DNA of 7,633 bases from contig CAZQAA010000124.1 of assembly GCA_964591255.1 (NCBI GenBank), positions 1-7,633 of the forward strand. The letters are read 5' to 3'. Positions within the stretch are counted from its first letter, which is position 1, and the number at the start of each line of letters is the position of its first letter. The translations under genes were made by a program, and so were the position numbers. The DNA is from CAZQAA01 sp964591255. Its GTDB lineage: Bacteria > Desulfobacterota > DSM-4660 > Desulfatiglandales > Desulfatiglandaceae. The notes under the pieces are model-generated. The model searched no databases and was not told where the DNA came from. It saw only the letters and a program-made list of their open reading frames with translations. Shown piece by piece: positions 1 to 4,742 of this stretch.

Positions 1-202
1 GAATATCTACAAATCTTGCGCTGAATCCAGATACCCTCACAATCAGGTCCTGATGTTTTTCCGGCTCCTTCTGCGCCGCCTTCATCTCGTCGGTACTCAC
101 AACATTGAACTGGACGTGATCAATGTCAAGATCATACCATGCATCGATGTAAACCTGCCACAACTGAGGCACACTTTTTTCAAAATCTATATGCCGTTCC
201 AT
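1..202 (-). CDS. Stand-alone glycyl radical domain protein (3' end outside the window)
   Basis: The 67 visible codons start with MERHIDF and run straight into the C-terminal domain typical of glycyl radical enzymes: HVQFNVV at residues 29-35, an AQKEPEKHQDL stretch at 43-53 and the radical-site motif VRVSGFSARF at 55-64. G59 is the expected glycyl radical residue. The family signature usually has Tyr after this Gly; here it is Phe. The start is firm: AAAGGAGG lies about 8 bases upstream of the ATG, and the 147 bases upstream hold no glycyl-radical-enzyme core. In the family this domain normally follows a barrel of several hundred residues, so this is either an autonomous domain (as in GrcA/YfiD, which replaces the broken tail of oxygen-cleaved pyruvate formate-lyase) or a remnant. 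The last 20 or so residues expected lie beyond the left edge. The intact start signals and location beside superoxide reductase and rubredoxins favour a functional repair domain; that role is inference. Confidence 0.8.
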   Translation of the reverse strand, partial: MERHIDFEKSVPQLWQVYIDAWYDLDIDHVQFNVVSTDEMKAAQKEPEKHQDLIVRVSGFSARFVDI

Positions 203-274
203 TGCAAACCCCTCCTTTCGAAAAATGTAAAAACAAGGGCATAGTACGCTTTCTTTTTTTCTCAATAATAGTTG

Positions 275-303
275 ATTATATCCCTAATCTTACTGACTGA
301 TAC
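275..303 (-). promoter_or_regulatory. Possible sigma-70 promoter for the glycyl radical domain gene
   Basis: On the minus strand a perfect -10 hexamer TATAAT (275-280) lies 17 bases downstream of a poor -35 match GTATCA (298-303, three of six). Transcription would start near 268, giving a leader of about 65 bases. A 15-base inverted repeat, ATAAT-AGTTG-ATTAT (265-279, plus strand), overlaps the -10 element and start site and could be an operator. With such a weak -35 box an activator, or read-through from the rubredoxin gene, may be needed. Confidence 0.4.
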
Positions 304-332
304 TGATAAGGATACCCAAATAACTTCAGTCA
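294..332. repeat. Inverted repeat between rubredoxin and the glycyl radical gene
   Basis: TGACTGA at 294-300 is the exact reverse complement of TCAGTCA at 326-332, separated by 25 bases. In minus-strand RNA it would form a 7-pair stem just after the rubredoxin stop codon. No U-rich run follows, so it does not look like an intrinsic terminator. It could be an RNA-processing or protein-binding element, or chance in AT-rich sequence. Confidence 0.3.
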
Positions 333-349
333 ACTAAAGAATAATCATC

Positions 350-508
350 CTACTCCATTCCAAACATATCCTTGTCTGCCCCGCAAACAGGACATACCCA
401 GTCATCCGGAAGATCCTCAAACGGGGTCCCAGGAGATATACCATTATCAGGATCACCATCTTCAGGATCATAAACGTAAACGCAAACACTACAAACATAT
501 TTATCCAT
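350..508 (-). CDS. Rubredoxin
   Basis: A 52-residue protein with the full rubredoxin layout: two iron-binding knuckles C6-x2-C9 and C39-x2-C42, the YVYDPE segment at 11-16, PGTPFEDLP at 26-34, and W37 before the second knuckle. It carries one electron on a single Fe(Cys)4 centre in the cytoplasm. It probably donates to desulfoferrodoxin, rubrerythrin-like oxidases or similar partners; rubredoxin genes are known to sit next to desulfoferrodoxin genes in sulfate reducers. GGGAGG lies 9 bases before the ATG. One oddity: the residue after C9 is Val, where nearly all rubredoxins have Gly. It is 108 bases downstream of cooS, so it may be co-transcribed; a weak promoter-like pair (TTGTTT, 17 bases, TAAATT; minus strand 574-602) also exists in the gap. 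Size and motifs make the family assignment very safe; the redox partner is inferred. Confidence 0.95.
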   Translation of the reverse strand: MDKYVCSVCVYVYDPEDGDPDNGISPGTPFEDLPDDWVCPVCGADKDMFGME

Positions 509-616
509 ACCTAAAAACCTCCCTGTAATTTTTTATTAAACCACTCTGACACAAGCGCCAGATACTCCCCTAAAATTTATTCCTTAAGTCGCAAGCAAAC
601 AAGCTGCAAAAAAGGA

Positions 617-2593
617 TTAAACAGCTTCCAGGTCTCTTCTCGTTTCCATGTCAAACAGTACCCTCTCCCGTGCCTTATCTATGCCAAGGGCTTTTCTTCT
701 TTCATCAATATGTTGAATCATCAATCTGGCCATCTCGTATGGATCTTTCGCAAATCCCCATTTGCCAAAATCCAATTCACCCAGTTCTTCAAAAATATGC
801 TTATAAAATTTGGTCTCCTTTATTATTGGAAAGGTTACACCAAAAACAGTATATACCCCTGATGCCACAAAATAATGGCCTATGGAAATTGCCTTTTCAC
901 TCATCCATTCAGGAGCAGCGCCTGCCACTGGAAGATCAGCAATGCTGTCGCCCAGGCCACCCGTACTAACCATCTCGGCACATGCGATAAGTATCCTGCT
1001 ATTGTCAACACACGAGCCAAGGCCCAAAACCGGCGGCATCCCAACTGCCTCGCATACCTCCTTTAACCCATCTCCTGCCAAATGGGCAGCTTCGGGTCTA
1101 TAAAGTCCTGCCTTGGCAAGTGCTATTTGGGCGCACCCGGTCTGCACAACAAGCACATCATTTCTGATCAGCTCTTTAACAAGCTCCACATGGACCCAGT
1201 CTTGTTTTACCCTGGGGTTTGTGCATCCCACCACTCCTGCCACCCCCCGGATCCTTCCATTAATAATGTTGTCATTAAGAGGCCTGTATGAAGACCTGAA
1301 GGTGCCACCAAGCATATAGTTGACGTACTCATGAGAAAACCCGTGTATCCCCATATTGGTGATATTGGGTATCTCTACCGGCAACTTCCGGTTTCGGAAC
1401 CTTATTATAGCATTCTCCACGATGGCATCCGTACAATCCCGAGGATTATGCTCATCCAGTTGAATATGTTCCACACCCTCAATTCTACACCTGGGATTTG
1501 TGGTGAAAAGTTTTGTTCCATAGCAATCAGCTACTTTCGCCAAACCCTGCTTTATACACTGCACATCCACTCCCATAGCATCCACAGCACCCGTAACAAG
1601 AATCGCCTCTGTCGACATAAAATTGCCGGCATGTGGAATCCCGTGCCTGGACAGCATTTCTGCACCTGAACAGCACATGCCAACCAGATTAATATCTTTT
1701 GCCCCCGCATCATTGGCTGCTTTAATAAAAGTGGGATCACTAACGGAATCCAGCATGGATTCAAACAGATTGGGTTCATGACCATGAATGATGATATTCA
1801 CACAATCTTCCTTCAAACAGCCCATATTCACCTCAGCCTGTGTAGGAGTAGGGGTACCAAAAAGGATATCGGAAATTTCGGTTGCCACCATGGAGCCTCC
1901 CCAACCATCCGCAAGAGCGGTCCTGCTGCACTGCTGTATGATATTCTTGTAATCCTGATCCACTCCCATGTGGGTCCTGTGCATCAATTCCATAATTTCA
2001 CGCATGGCCCCCCGGGGAACGACCCCATGCTTTCTCCAGGTCTCGATAGTCTTTTCGGGAACTCTCTTGGCAAAAGGTATTTCCCCCTCCACCTGAACAT
2101 ATGTCCTTTCAAGCTCGTTATACAAATCGACTGCAATATCCTTTAGCTCCCTTCCTTCAACCTCTATACCTATGGAAGATGCCACATCTTCCAGCTTTAT
2201 AGGATCCTTGATAGTATAATCTTTTATCTTGCCATTTACTACTTCCCTAAAAAGATCCAGCATGCTCATCCCATGGTCCGTATGGGCAGCAGCCCCGGCA
2301 GCCACCATGCGGGCAAAATTCCTGGACTGAATGGTGTCAATTGTTGCACCGCATACACCCTCTTTTCCATATGGGTCCTTTGCAACTAATCTGCAAGGCC
2401 CCATAGAGCAATGCTTGCAACAGGCAGAATCTGCACCAATGGGACATGGCTTCATGCTTGCTGCTCTGTGAAAGGCAGTCTGCACGCCATCCTTTTCTGC
2501 TTTTCTAAGCATTTGGGCAGTTGCTTCGCATATGGTCACATCTTTCATGTTCAGGGTTTGTTTTTTAGCATCTGTTTTCTTTTCCTTGTCCAT
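617..2593 (-). CDS. cooS: Anaerobic Ni-Fe carbon monoxide dehydrogenase, catalytic subunit CooS
   Basis: This 658-residue protein catalyses the reversible oxidation of CO to CO2 at a Ni-4Fe-4S (C) cluster. Cluster D and B ligands are visible as C50, C58, C59, C62, C67 and C81, with spacing identical to Carboxydothermus CODH-II. The C-cluster ligands are H272 (in HGHEPN), C308, C346, C457 (VVGCTNP), C487 (QTGCAQ) and C528 (GSCVDNSR), and the catalytic base is K567 (MSEK). All key metal ligands are present and the length is normal. Of the histidine ladder used for proton transfer (H-x2-H-x2-H-x2-H in well-studied enzymes) only H104 and H107 remain; the next two positions are S110 and D113. No CooF ferredoxin, CooC nickel-insertion ATPase or acetyl-CoA synthase subunit is seen, so the electron acceptor may be a rubredoxin or flavodoxin encoded nearby, or one encoded elsewhere. 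The start is the second ATG, chosen from the ribosome binding site. Confidence 0.96.
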   Translation of the reverse strand: MDKEKKTDAKKQTLNMKDVTICEATAQMLRKAEKDGVQTAFHRAASMKPCPIGADSACCKHCSMGPCRLVAKDPYGKEGVCGATIDTIQSRNFARMVAAGAAAHTDHGMSMLDLFREVVNGKIKDYTIKDPIKLEDVASSIGIEVEGRELKDIAVDLYNELERTYVQVEGEIPFAKRVPEKTIETWRKHGVVPRGAMREIMELMHRTHMGVDQDYKNIIQQCSRTALADGWGGSMVATEISDILFGTPTPTQAEVNMGCLKEDCVNIIIHGHEPNLFESMLDSVSDPTFIKAANDAGAKDINLVGMCCSGAEMLSRHGIPHAGNFMSTEAILVTGAVDAMGVDVQCIKQGLAKVADCYGTKLFTTNPRCRIEGVEHIQLDEHNPRDCTDAIVENAIIRFRNRKLPVEIPNITNMGIHGFSHEYVNYMLGGTFRSSYRPLNDNIINGRIRGVAGVVGCTNPRVKQDWVHVELVKELIRNDVLVVQTGCAQIALAKAGLYRPEAAHLAGDGLKEVCEAVGMPPVLGLGSCVDNSRILIACAEMVSTGGLGDSIADLPVAGAAPEWMSEKAISIGHYFVASGVYTVFGVTFPIIKETKFYKHIFEELGELDFGKWGFAKDPYEMARLMIQHIDERRKALGIDKARERVLFDMETRRDLEAV

Positions 2594-2809
2594 GGTACAT
2601 CCCTCCTCCATGTATGATTGAGAATATCAAATGTAACTAGCCACCCACTCGTTTCGGCAGGATATCTTGTAACTTTCCATCTGAATTTGAACCAATCCGG
2701 AATTTACCCGTCCACACCGCAGAAATCAGCTTGTACCTCAGCGTATCGTTTCCTCCCAAAGCTCAGAGATGCAGTTAATATGCAATTATTTCCTATGCCA
2801 AGTCTCAGA
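2594..2809 (-). other. Interval between flavodoxin and cooS, no clear gene
   Basis: These 216 bases separate the flavodoxin stop codon from cooS and are too long to be ordinary operon spacing, so cooS may have its own control. I see no convincing promoter, terminator or recognisable riboswitch. On the minus strand a 40-codon open frame (TTG at 2759 to TAG at 2637) has protein-like composition (LRYKLISAVWTGKF near its start), but lacks a good start codon and matches nothing I know; it may be gene debris. TGTAACT occurs twice on the plus strand (2632-2638 and 2668-2674), and an 11-base dyad AGTCTCAGACT (2801-2811) overlaps the flavodoxin stop codon. Confidence 0.5.
2601..2609 (-). promoter_or_regulatory. 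Ribosome binding site deciding the cooS start
   Basis: The minus strand reads GGAGGAGGG here, 7 bases before the ATG at 2593. A longer frame begins at an ATG at 2611, but that codon overlaps this Shine-Dalgarno sequence and has none of its own, so the shorter 658-residue protein is preferred. Confidence 0.8.
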
Positions 2810-3250
2810 CTACCTCATTTTTTGGGCAATCTCTTTTCCATATTCCTGGGATGCCTCGATGCCGTCAGGTTTGTATAAATAAGGCGTCTTCAGCCTCAAC
2901 GATCCACTCACCATATCCATTTTAAAAATATTTTCCATAGTATGGTATATCCTATCAGGGGCCTCTCCACTCCAGCCGTAGGTGCCGAAGGCACCGCCCG
3001 GCTTCCCCTGAAGATTGACCTTTTCAGCCAAAAAAAGCATGGTCTTCATGCCTTGAATCATCTGTCCATGATAGGTGGCAGACCCAAACACGTAGGCTTC
3101 ATACCCCTCAAGATCAGCCTCTTTTCTGATATCCATTACCTTCTTAAGTTCAGCCTCATGACCTTTCATCCGGATTCCCTCAGCAATAAGTTCCGCAATC
3201 TTCTTGGTACCCCCGGATCTTGTAGCAAAAACAACTAGCGCCGTACCCAT
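2810..3250 (-). CDS. Flavodoxin (FMN-binding electron carrier)
   Basis: This 146-residue protein has the flavodoxin fold pattern. The first beta strand ALVVFATRSGGTKKIAE (4-20) carries the phosphate-binding loop (T10 to T15), followed by a helix. A second FMN loop is at SATYHGQM (57-64) and a third at GTYGWSGEAP (89-98). The last two resemble the C-terminal flavodoxin domain of flavo-diiron proteins (type A flavoproteins such as rubredoxin:oxygen oxidoreductase) more than classical short-chain flavodoxins, but no diiron domain precedes it, so it is a free flavodoxin. It should bind one FMN and shuttle electrons in the cytoplasm. GGGGAG lies upstream of the ATG at a short but usable distance, and the gap to the preceding zinc-ribbon gene is 18 bases, indicating one operon with dfx. 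The partner could be CooS, a ferredoxin-linked reductase or the superoxide reductase chain; this is inference. Confidence 0.9.
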   Translation of the reverse strand: MGTALVVFATRSGGTKKIAELIAEGIRMKGHEAELKKVMDIRKEADLEGYEAYVFGSATYHGQMIQGMKTMLFLAEKVNLQGKPGGAFGTYGWSGEAPDRIYHTMENIFKMDMVSGSLRLKTPYLYKPDGIEASQEYGKEIAQKMR

Positions 3251-3268
3251 CCTAACTCCCCTCTATTT

Positions 3269-3463
3269 TTACTTTTTGTTTTCAGGCTTCTCGTCTTCTT
3301 CCATCTTACCCGTGATTCTGGTTCCACAATGGGGGCAAAGTATGCTCACCTCTTCTTCGTTTCCAATAAATTTTTCCCGAAGTTTTTCTGGCCCCAAAAA
3401 GCTCACATCTCCACAGGCACACTGGGGGCATTCGGCCCTTACCATATATTTTTTCTTGGACAT
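3269..3463 (-). CDS. Small two-knuckle zinc-ribbon protein of unknown function
   Basis: A 64-residue protein with an excellent ribosome binding site (AGGGAGG, 8 bases from the ATG). Two cysteine knuckles are visible: C12-x2-C15 with an extra C17 (ECPQCACGDVSF), and C43-x2-C46 (ILCPHCGTRI). This is a layout for one tetrahedral Zn or Fe site. The 27 residues between the knuckles are charged, and the tail (residues 53-64) is rich in Glu and Lys and probably disordered. The spacing and lack of rubredoxin aromatic residues argue against a true rubredoxin. I do not recognise a named family. It sits between the flavodoxin and rubredoxin-like genes in the dfx cluster, so a role in redox metal handling or as a partner of desulfoferrodoxin is possible but unproven. 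Coding status is well supported by the start signals and operon position. Confidence 0.75.
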   Translation of the reverse strand: MSKKKYMVRAECPQCACGDVSFLGPEKLREKFIGNEEEVSILCPHCGTRITGKMEEDEKPENKK

Positions 3464-3506
3464 TGTTATTCCTCCCTGTCAACTATCCTGACTAACATAA
3501 CAAGGT

Positions 3507-3659
3507 TTAGAGCCTCCCATCCTTGCCACTACTTCCGCAGTCCGGGATATAGCAGGTGACATTCACAAATTCACACTTTTCTTTACATGATGGACACTGC
3601 TCAGGAGGTGTTTCTGCTTTAACAGTATAGCCACAGTTTCCACACTTCCATTCTTCCAT
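3507..3659 (-). CDS. Rubredoxin-like protein with Cys-rich tail
   Basis: A 50-residue protein beginning MEEWKCGNCGY. The first knuckle C6-x2-C9-G and second knuckle C22-x2-C25 (EQCPSC), only 12 residues apart, match the short rubredoxin-like domain found at the end of rubrerythrins rather than full rubredoxin. After the second knuckle comes a tail with three more cysteines, C29, C36 and C41 (FVNVTCYIPDCG). I recall similar tails in small rubredoxin-like proteins of anaerobes but cannot name a function. It should bind one iron and act as an electron carrier, probably for desulfoferrodoxin encoded 19 bases upstream. The start was placed at the ATG at 3659, 5 bases after GGGAGAGG; a longer frame from 3698 would overlap the dfx end and lacks a better site. 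Confidence 0.85.
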   Translation of the reverse strand: MEEWKCGNCGYTVKAETPPEQCPSCKEKCEFVNVTCYIPDCGSSGKDGRL

Positions 3660-3678
3660 AATATCCTCTCCCTGTTTT

Positions 3679-4056
3679 TTACCCTTTCCACAGACCATGG
3701 AGGCTACAAAATTCTCTTGCGCTAAGATCTTTTGTTGACTCTACTTCAAATACTGCCACAGGGTCATCTCCTGGGTTCAAAAATTGCCGATACGCCTTTC
3801 CGTCTGTAATAAGTTCTATCCATTCTATGTAATGTTTCTCTTCCATTGGATGAGCAACACTCCCTACCATTACCTTAATCCCCTTATCCGTCTTTTCCAT
3901 CACAGGGACATGTTTTTCCTTGGCCGCATCTACACTGTTTTCCGTCAGTAGCATCATCGGCTTATTGCAGCATACAAGCTCCCCTTTTCCCGTATGTAAC
4001 ACCTCAACGATATTGCCACATACCTCACATTTATAAACCTGCAATCTTTCAGTCAT
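3679..4056 (-). CDS. dfx: Desulfoferrodoxin (2Fe superoxide reductase)
   Basis: A 125-residue enzyme that reduces superoxide to hydrogen peroxide in the cytoplasm without producing oxygen, with electrons usually from rubredoxin. The N-terminal desulforedoxin domain holds the first iron with C10, C13, C29 and C30. The C-terminal domain holds the catalytic square-pyramidal iron with H49, H69, H75, H120 and C117. The catalytic E47-K48 pair next to H49 is present, at the same numbering as the well-studied Desulfoarculus enzyme. Length is typical. The start MTERLQVYKC was chosen over an ATG two codons upstream because the Shine-Dalgarno is 8 bases from this start, and family members begin the same way. 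It is the first gene of the cluster dfx, rubredoxin-like, zinc ribbon, flavodoxin. Promoter candidates lie upstream at 4130-4169. Confidence 0.97.
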   Translation of the reverse strand: MTERLQVYKCEVCGNIVEVLHTGKGELVCCNKPMMLLTENSVDAAKEKHVPVMEKTDKGIKVMVGSVAHPMEEKHYIEWIELITDGKAYRQFLNPGDDPVAVFEVESTKDLSAREFCSLHGLWKG

Positions 4057-4064
4057 CTTCATTT

Positions 4065-4071
4065 CCTCCTT
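4065..4071 (-). promoter_or_regulatory. Ribosome binding site of dfx
   Basis: AAGGAGG on the minus strand lies 8 bases before the ATG at 4056 but only 2 bases before the alternative ATG at 4062, which supports the downstream start. Confidence 0.8.
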
Positions 4072-4106
4072 ATGTTTGAGTGATTTTATTTTACCCGTTG
4101 CTCTAA

Positions 4107-4123
4107 TTCATAACTTTTCATAA
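4107..4123. repeat. Direct repeat TTCATAA in the dfx leader, possible operator
   Basis: TTCATAA occurs at 4107-4113 and again at 4117-4123, exactly 10 bases (one helical turn) apart. It lies just downstream of the candidate -10 box and thus around the expected transcription start of dfx, a good position for a repressor bound on one DNA face. It does not match the palindromic PerR or Fur consensus. Chance is possible in AT-rich DNA. Confidence 0.35.
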
Positions 4124-4129
4124 TTTGTT

Positions 4130-4158
4130 AATGTAGGTTTGTCCAATTAATATATCAA
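4130..4158 (-). promoter_or_regulatory. dfx: Candidate sigma-70 promoter for the dfx cluster
   Basis: On the minus strand a -35 box TTGATA (4153-4158, five of six) and a -10 box TACATT (4130-4135, four of six) are separated by exactly 17 bases. Transcription would start near 4123, with a leader of about 67 bases before the dfx ATG. It overlaps a sigma-54-like element. Confidence 0.5.
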
Positions 4159-4169
4159 AAGCCGTGCCA
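4154..4169 (-). promoter_or_regulatory. Sigma-54-like element upstream of dfx
   Basis: The minus strand reads TGGCACG, four bases, then TTGAT. The -24 half is a perfect match to the sigma-54 consensus and the spacing is right, but the -12 half has GA where GC is nearly invariant. It may be a degenerate or inactive promoter, or coincidence; the overlap with the sigma-70 candidate makes it impossible to choose by eye. Confidence 0.3.
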
Positions 4170-4439
4170 CTCCATGGTTATACAAAATAAAGGCAAAAAT
4201 CACCTTTAATATAAAAAGGTTAACACAAATCACACCAACAAGCGGAACAGATTTTCGCATCATATAAAAGTCAGCCCTGAGACAACCGTGTATCAAAGGA
4301 CAGCCTTTTGGCTCTAACTTGTTGATACCACAAAAATATTTATTTAACCACAGAAAACTTGTACGCAATTCGTTTGCCACAGGAAAACAGCTTTGAAATG
4401 AGTCTGTTATAAAAAAGGCATAAAACATAAAAGTTTAAA

Positions 4440-4453
4440 CTGTAATATTACAG
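4440..4453. repeat. Perfect 14-base palindrome, possible operator
   Basis: CTGTAATATTACAG is perfectly self-complementary over 14 bases, and a second perfect palindrome GTTTAAAC (4433-4440) abuts it, sharing one base. This is the size and form of a dimeric repressor site (TetR, GntR or MarR type). It is over 200 bases from either candidate promoter, so its target is unclear. Confidence 0.45.
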
Positions 4454-4579
4454 GGTTATACCATATAAGGCCAGGTCGCCACAAATATAGGGTAAAGGGA
4501 CAAATCCCAAAAACGTCTCAGGTTACAATGTGACACACAAGTGTATCGGGAGACATATCCAAAACAAAAAAAATCTAAC

Positions 4580-4667
4580 TGTCTGATGCAGTTGAATGCG
4601 TGTCTGCGCTCACCCAAGATGGGCCACATTTTCCACAAGGCGCTCTCTTTTCGCTTGCCGCAGACAG
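4580..4667. repeat. Competing inverted repeats upstream of the plus-strand promoter
   Basis: The arm CGCAGACAG (4659-4667) has two upstream partners: TGTCTGCG (4601-4608) pairs perfectly over 8 bases with CGCAGACA (4659-4666), and CTGTCTG (4580-4586) pairs perfectly over 7 bases with CAGACAG (4661-4667). The shared arm ends 4 bases before the -35 box, so proteins bound at these half-sites could loop or block the promoter. Confidence 0.4.
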
Positions 4668-4670
4668 ATG

Positions 4671-4699
4671 TTGACCTGCAGCGATGAAGTTTTTATAAT
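4671..4699 (+). promoter_or_regulatory. Strong sigma-70 promoter for the pyruvate-kinase-like gene
   Basis: TTGACC (4671-4676, five of six) and a perfect TATAAT (4694-4699) are separated by exactly 17 bases. Transcription should start near 4706, giving a leader of about 37 bases that carries AAGGAG (4729-4734), 8 bases from the ATG at 4743. This is the best promoter in the window. Confidence 0.8.
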
Positions 4700-4742
4700 T
4701 TTAGAAAGGCTGTCACCAAACCCATGCCAAGGAGAGAAAAAC

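Larger units (their letters stand above)
4170..4670. other. Gene-free divergent intergenic region
   Basis: About 500 AT-rich bases between the dfx and pyruvate-kinase-like promoters. A 93-codon minus frame (4147-4428) has no ribosome binding site and no recognisable domain, so I do not call it a gene. CCACA followed within two bases by A-runs appears three times (4328, 4348, 4377), and AGCC-TTTT-GGCT (inside 4300-4315) is a small hairpin. A segment near 4516-4556 could fold with outer GTCTC/GAGAC arms. Composition becomes GC-richer from about 4590. The length suggests either an eroded gene or a heavily regulated divergent promoter region. Confidence 0.5.

Noticed and set aside
509..616. Terminator or separate promoter between cooS and rubredoxin
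   Set aside because: No stable stem with a T-run on the minus strand; the promoter-like pair there matches only three and four of six positions.
2594..2700. CooA-type CO-sensor binding site upstream of cooS
   Set aside because: I looked for TGTC and GACA half-sites at the CooA spacing and found none; the CCGACA/TGTCGG dyad at 7553 faces the wrong way and is far from cooS.
2594..2809. Riboswitch (TPP, cobalamin or molybdenum cofactor type) upstream of cooS
   Set aside because: Short stretches such as GCTGAGG caught my eye, but the conserved cores of these classes are missing.
4147..4428. 93-codon minus-strand open frame in the intergenic region
   Set aside because: No ribosome binding site before its ATG, no recognisable domain, and AT-driven Phe/Leu/Ile-rich composition. 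It would also overlap the dfx promoter region.
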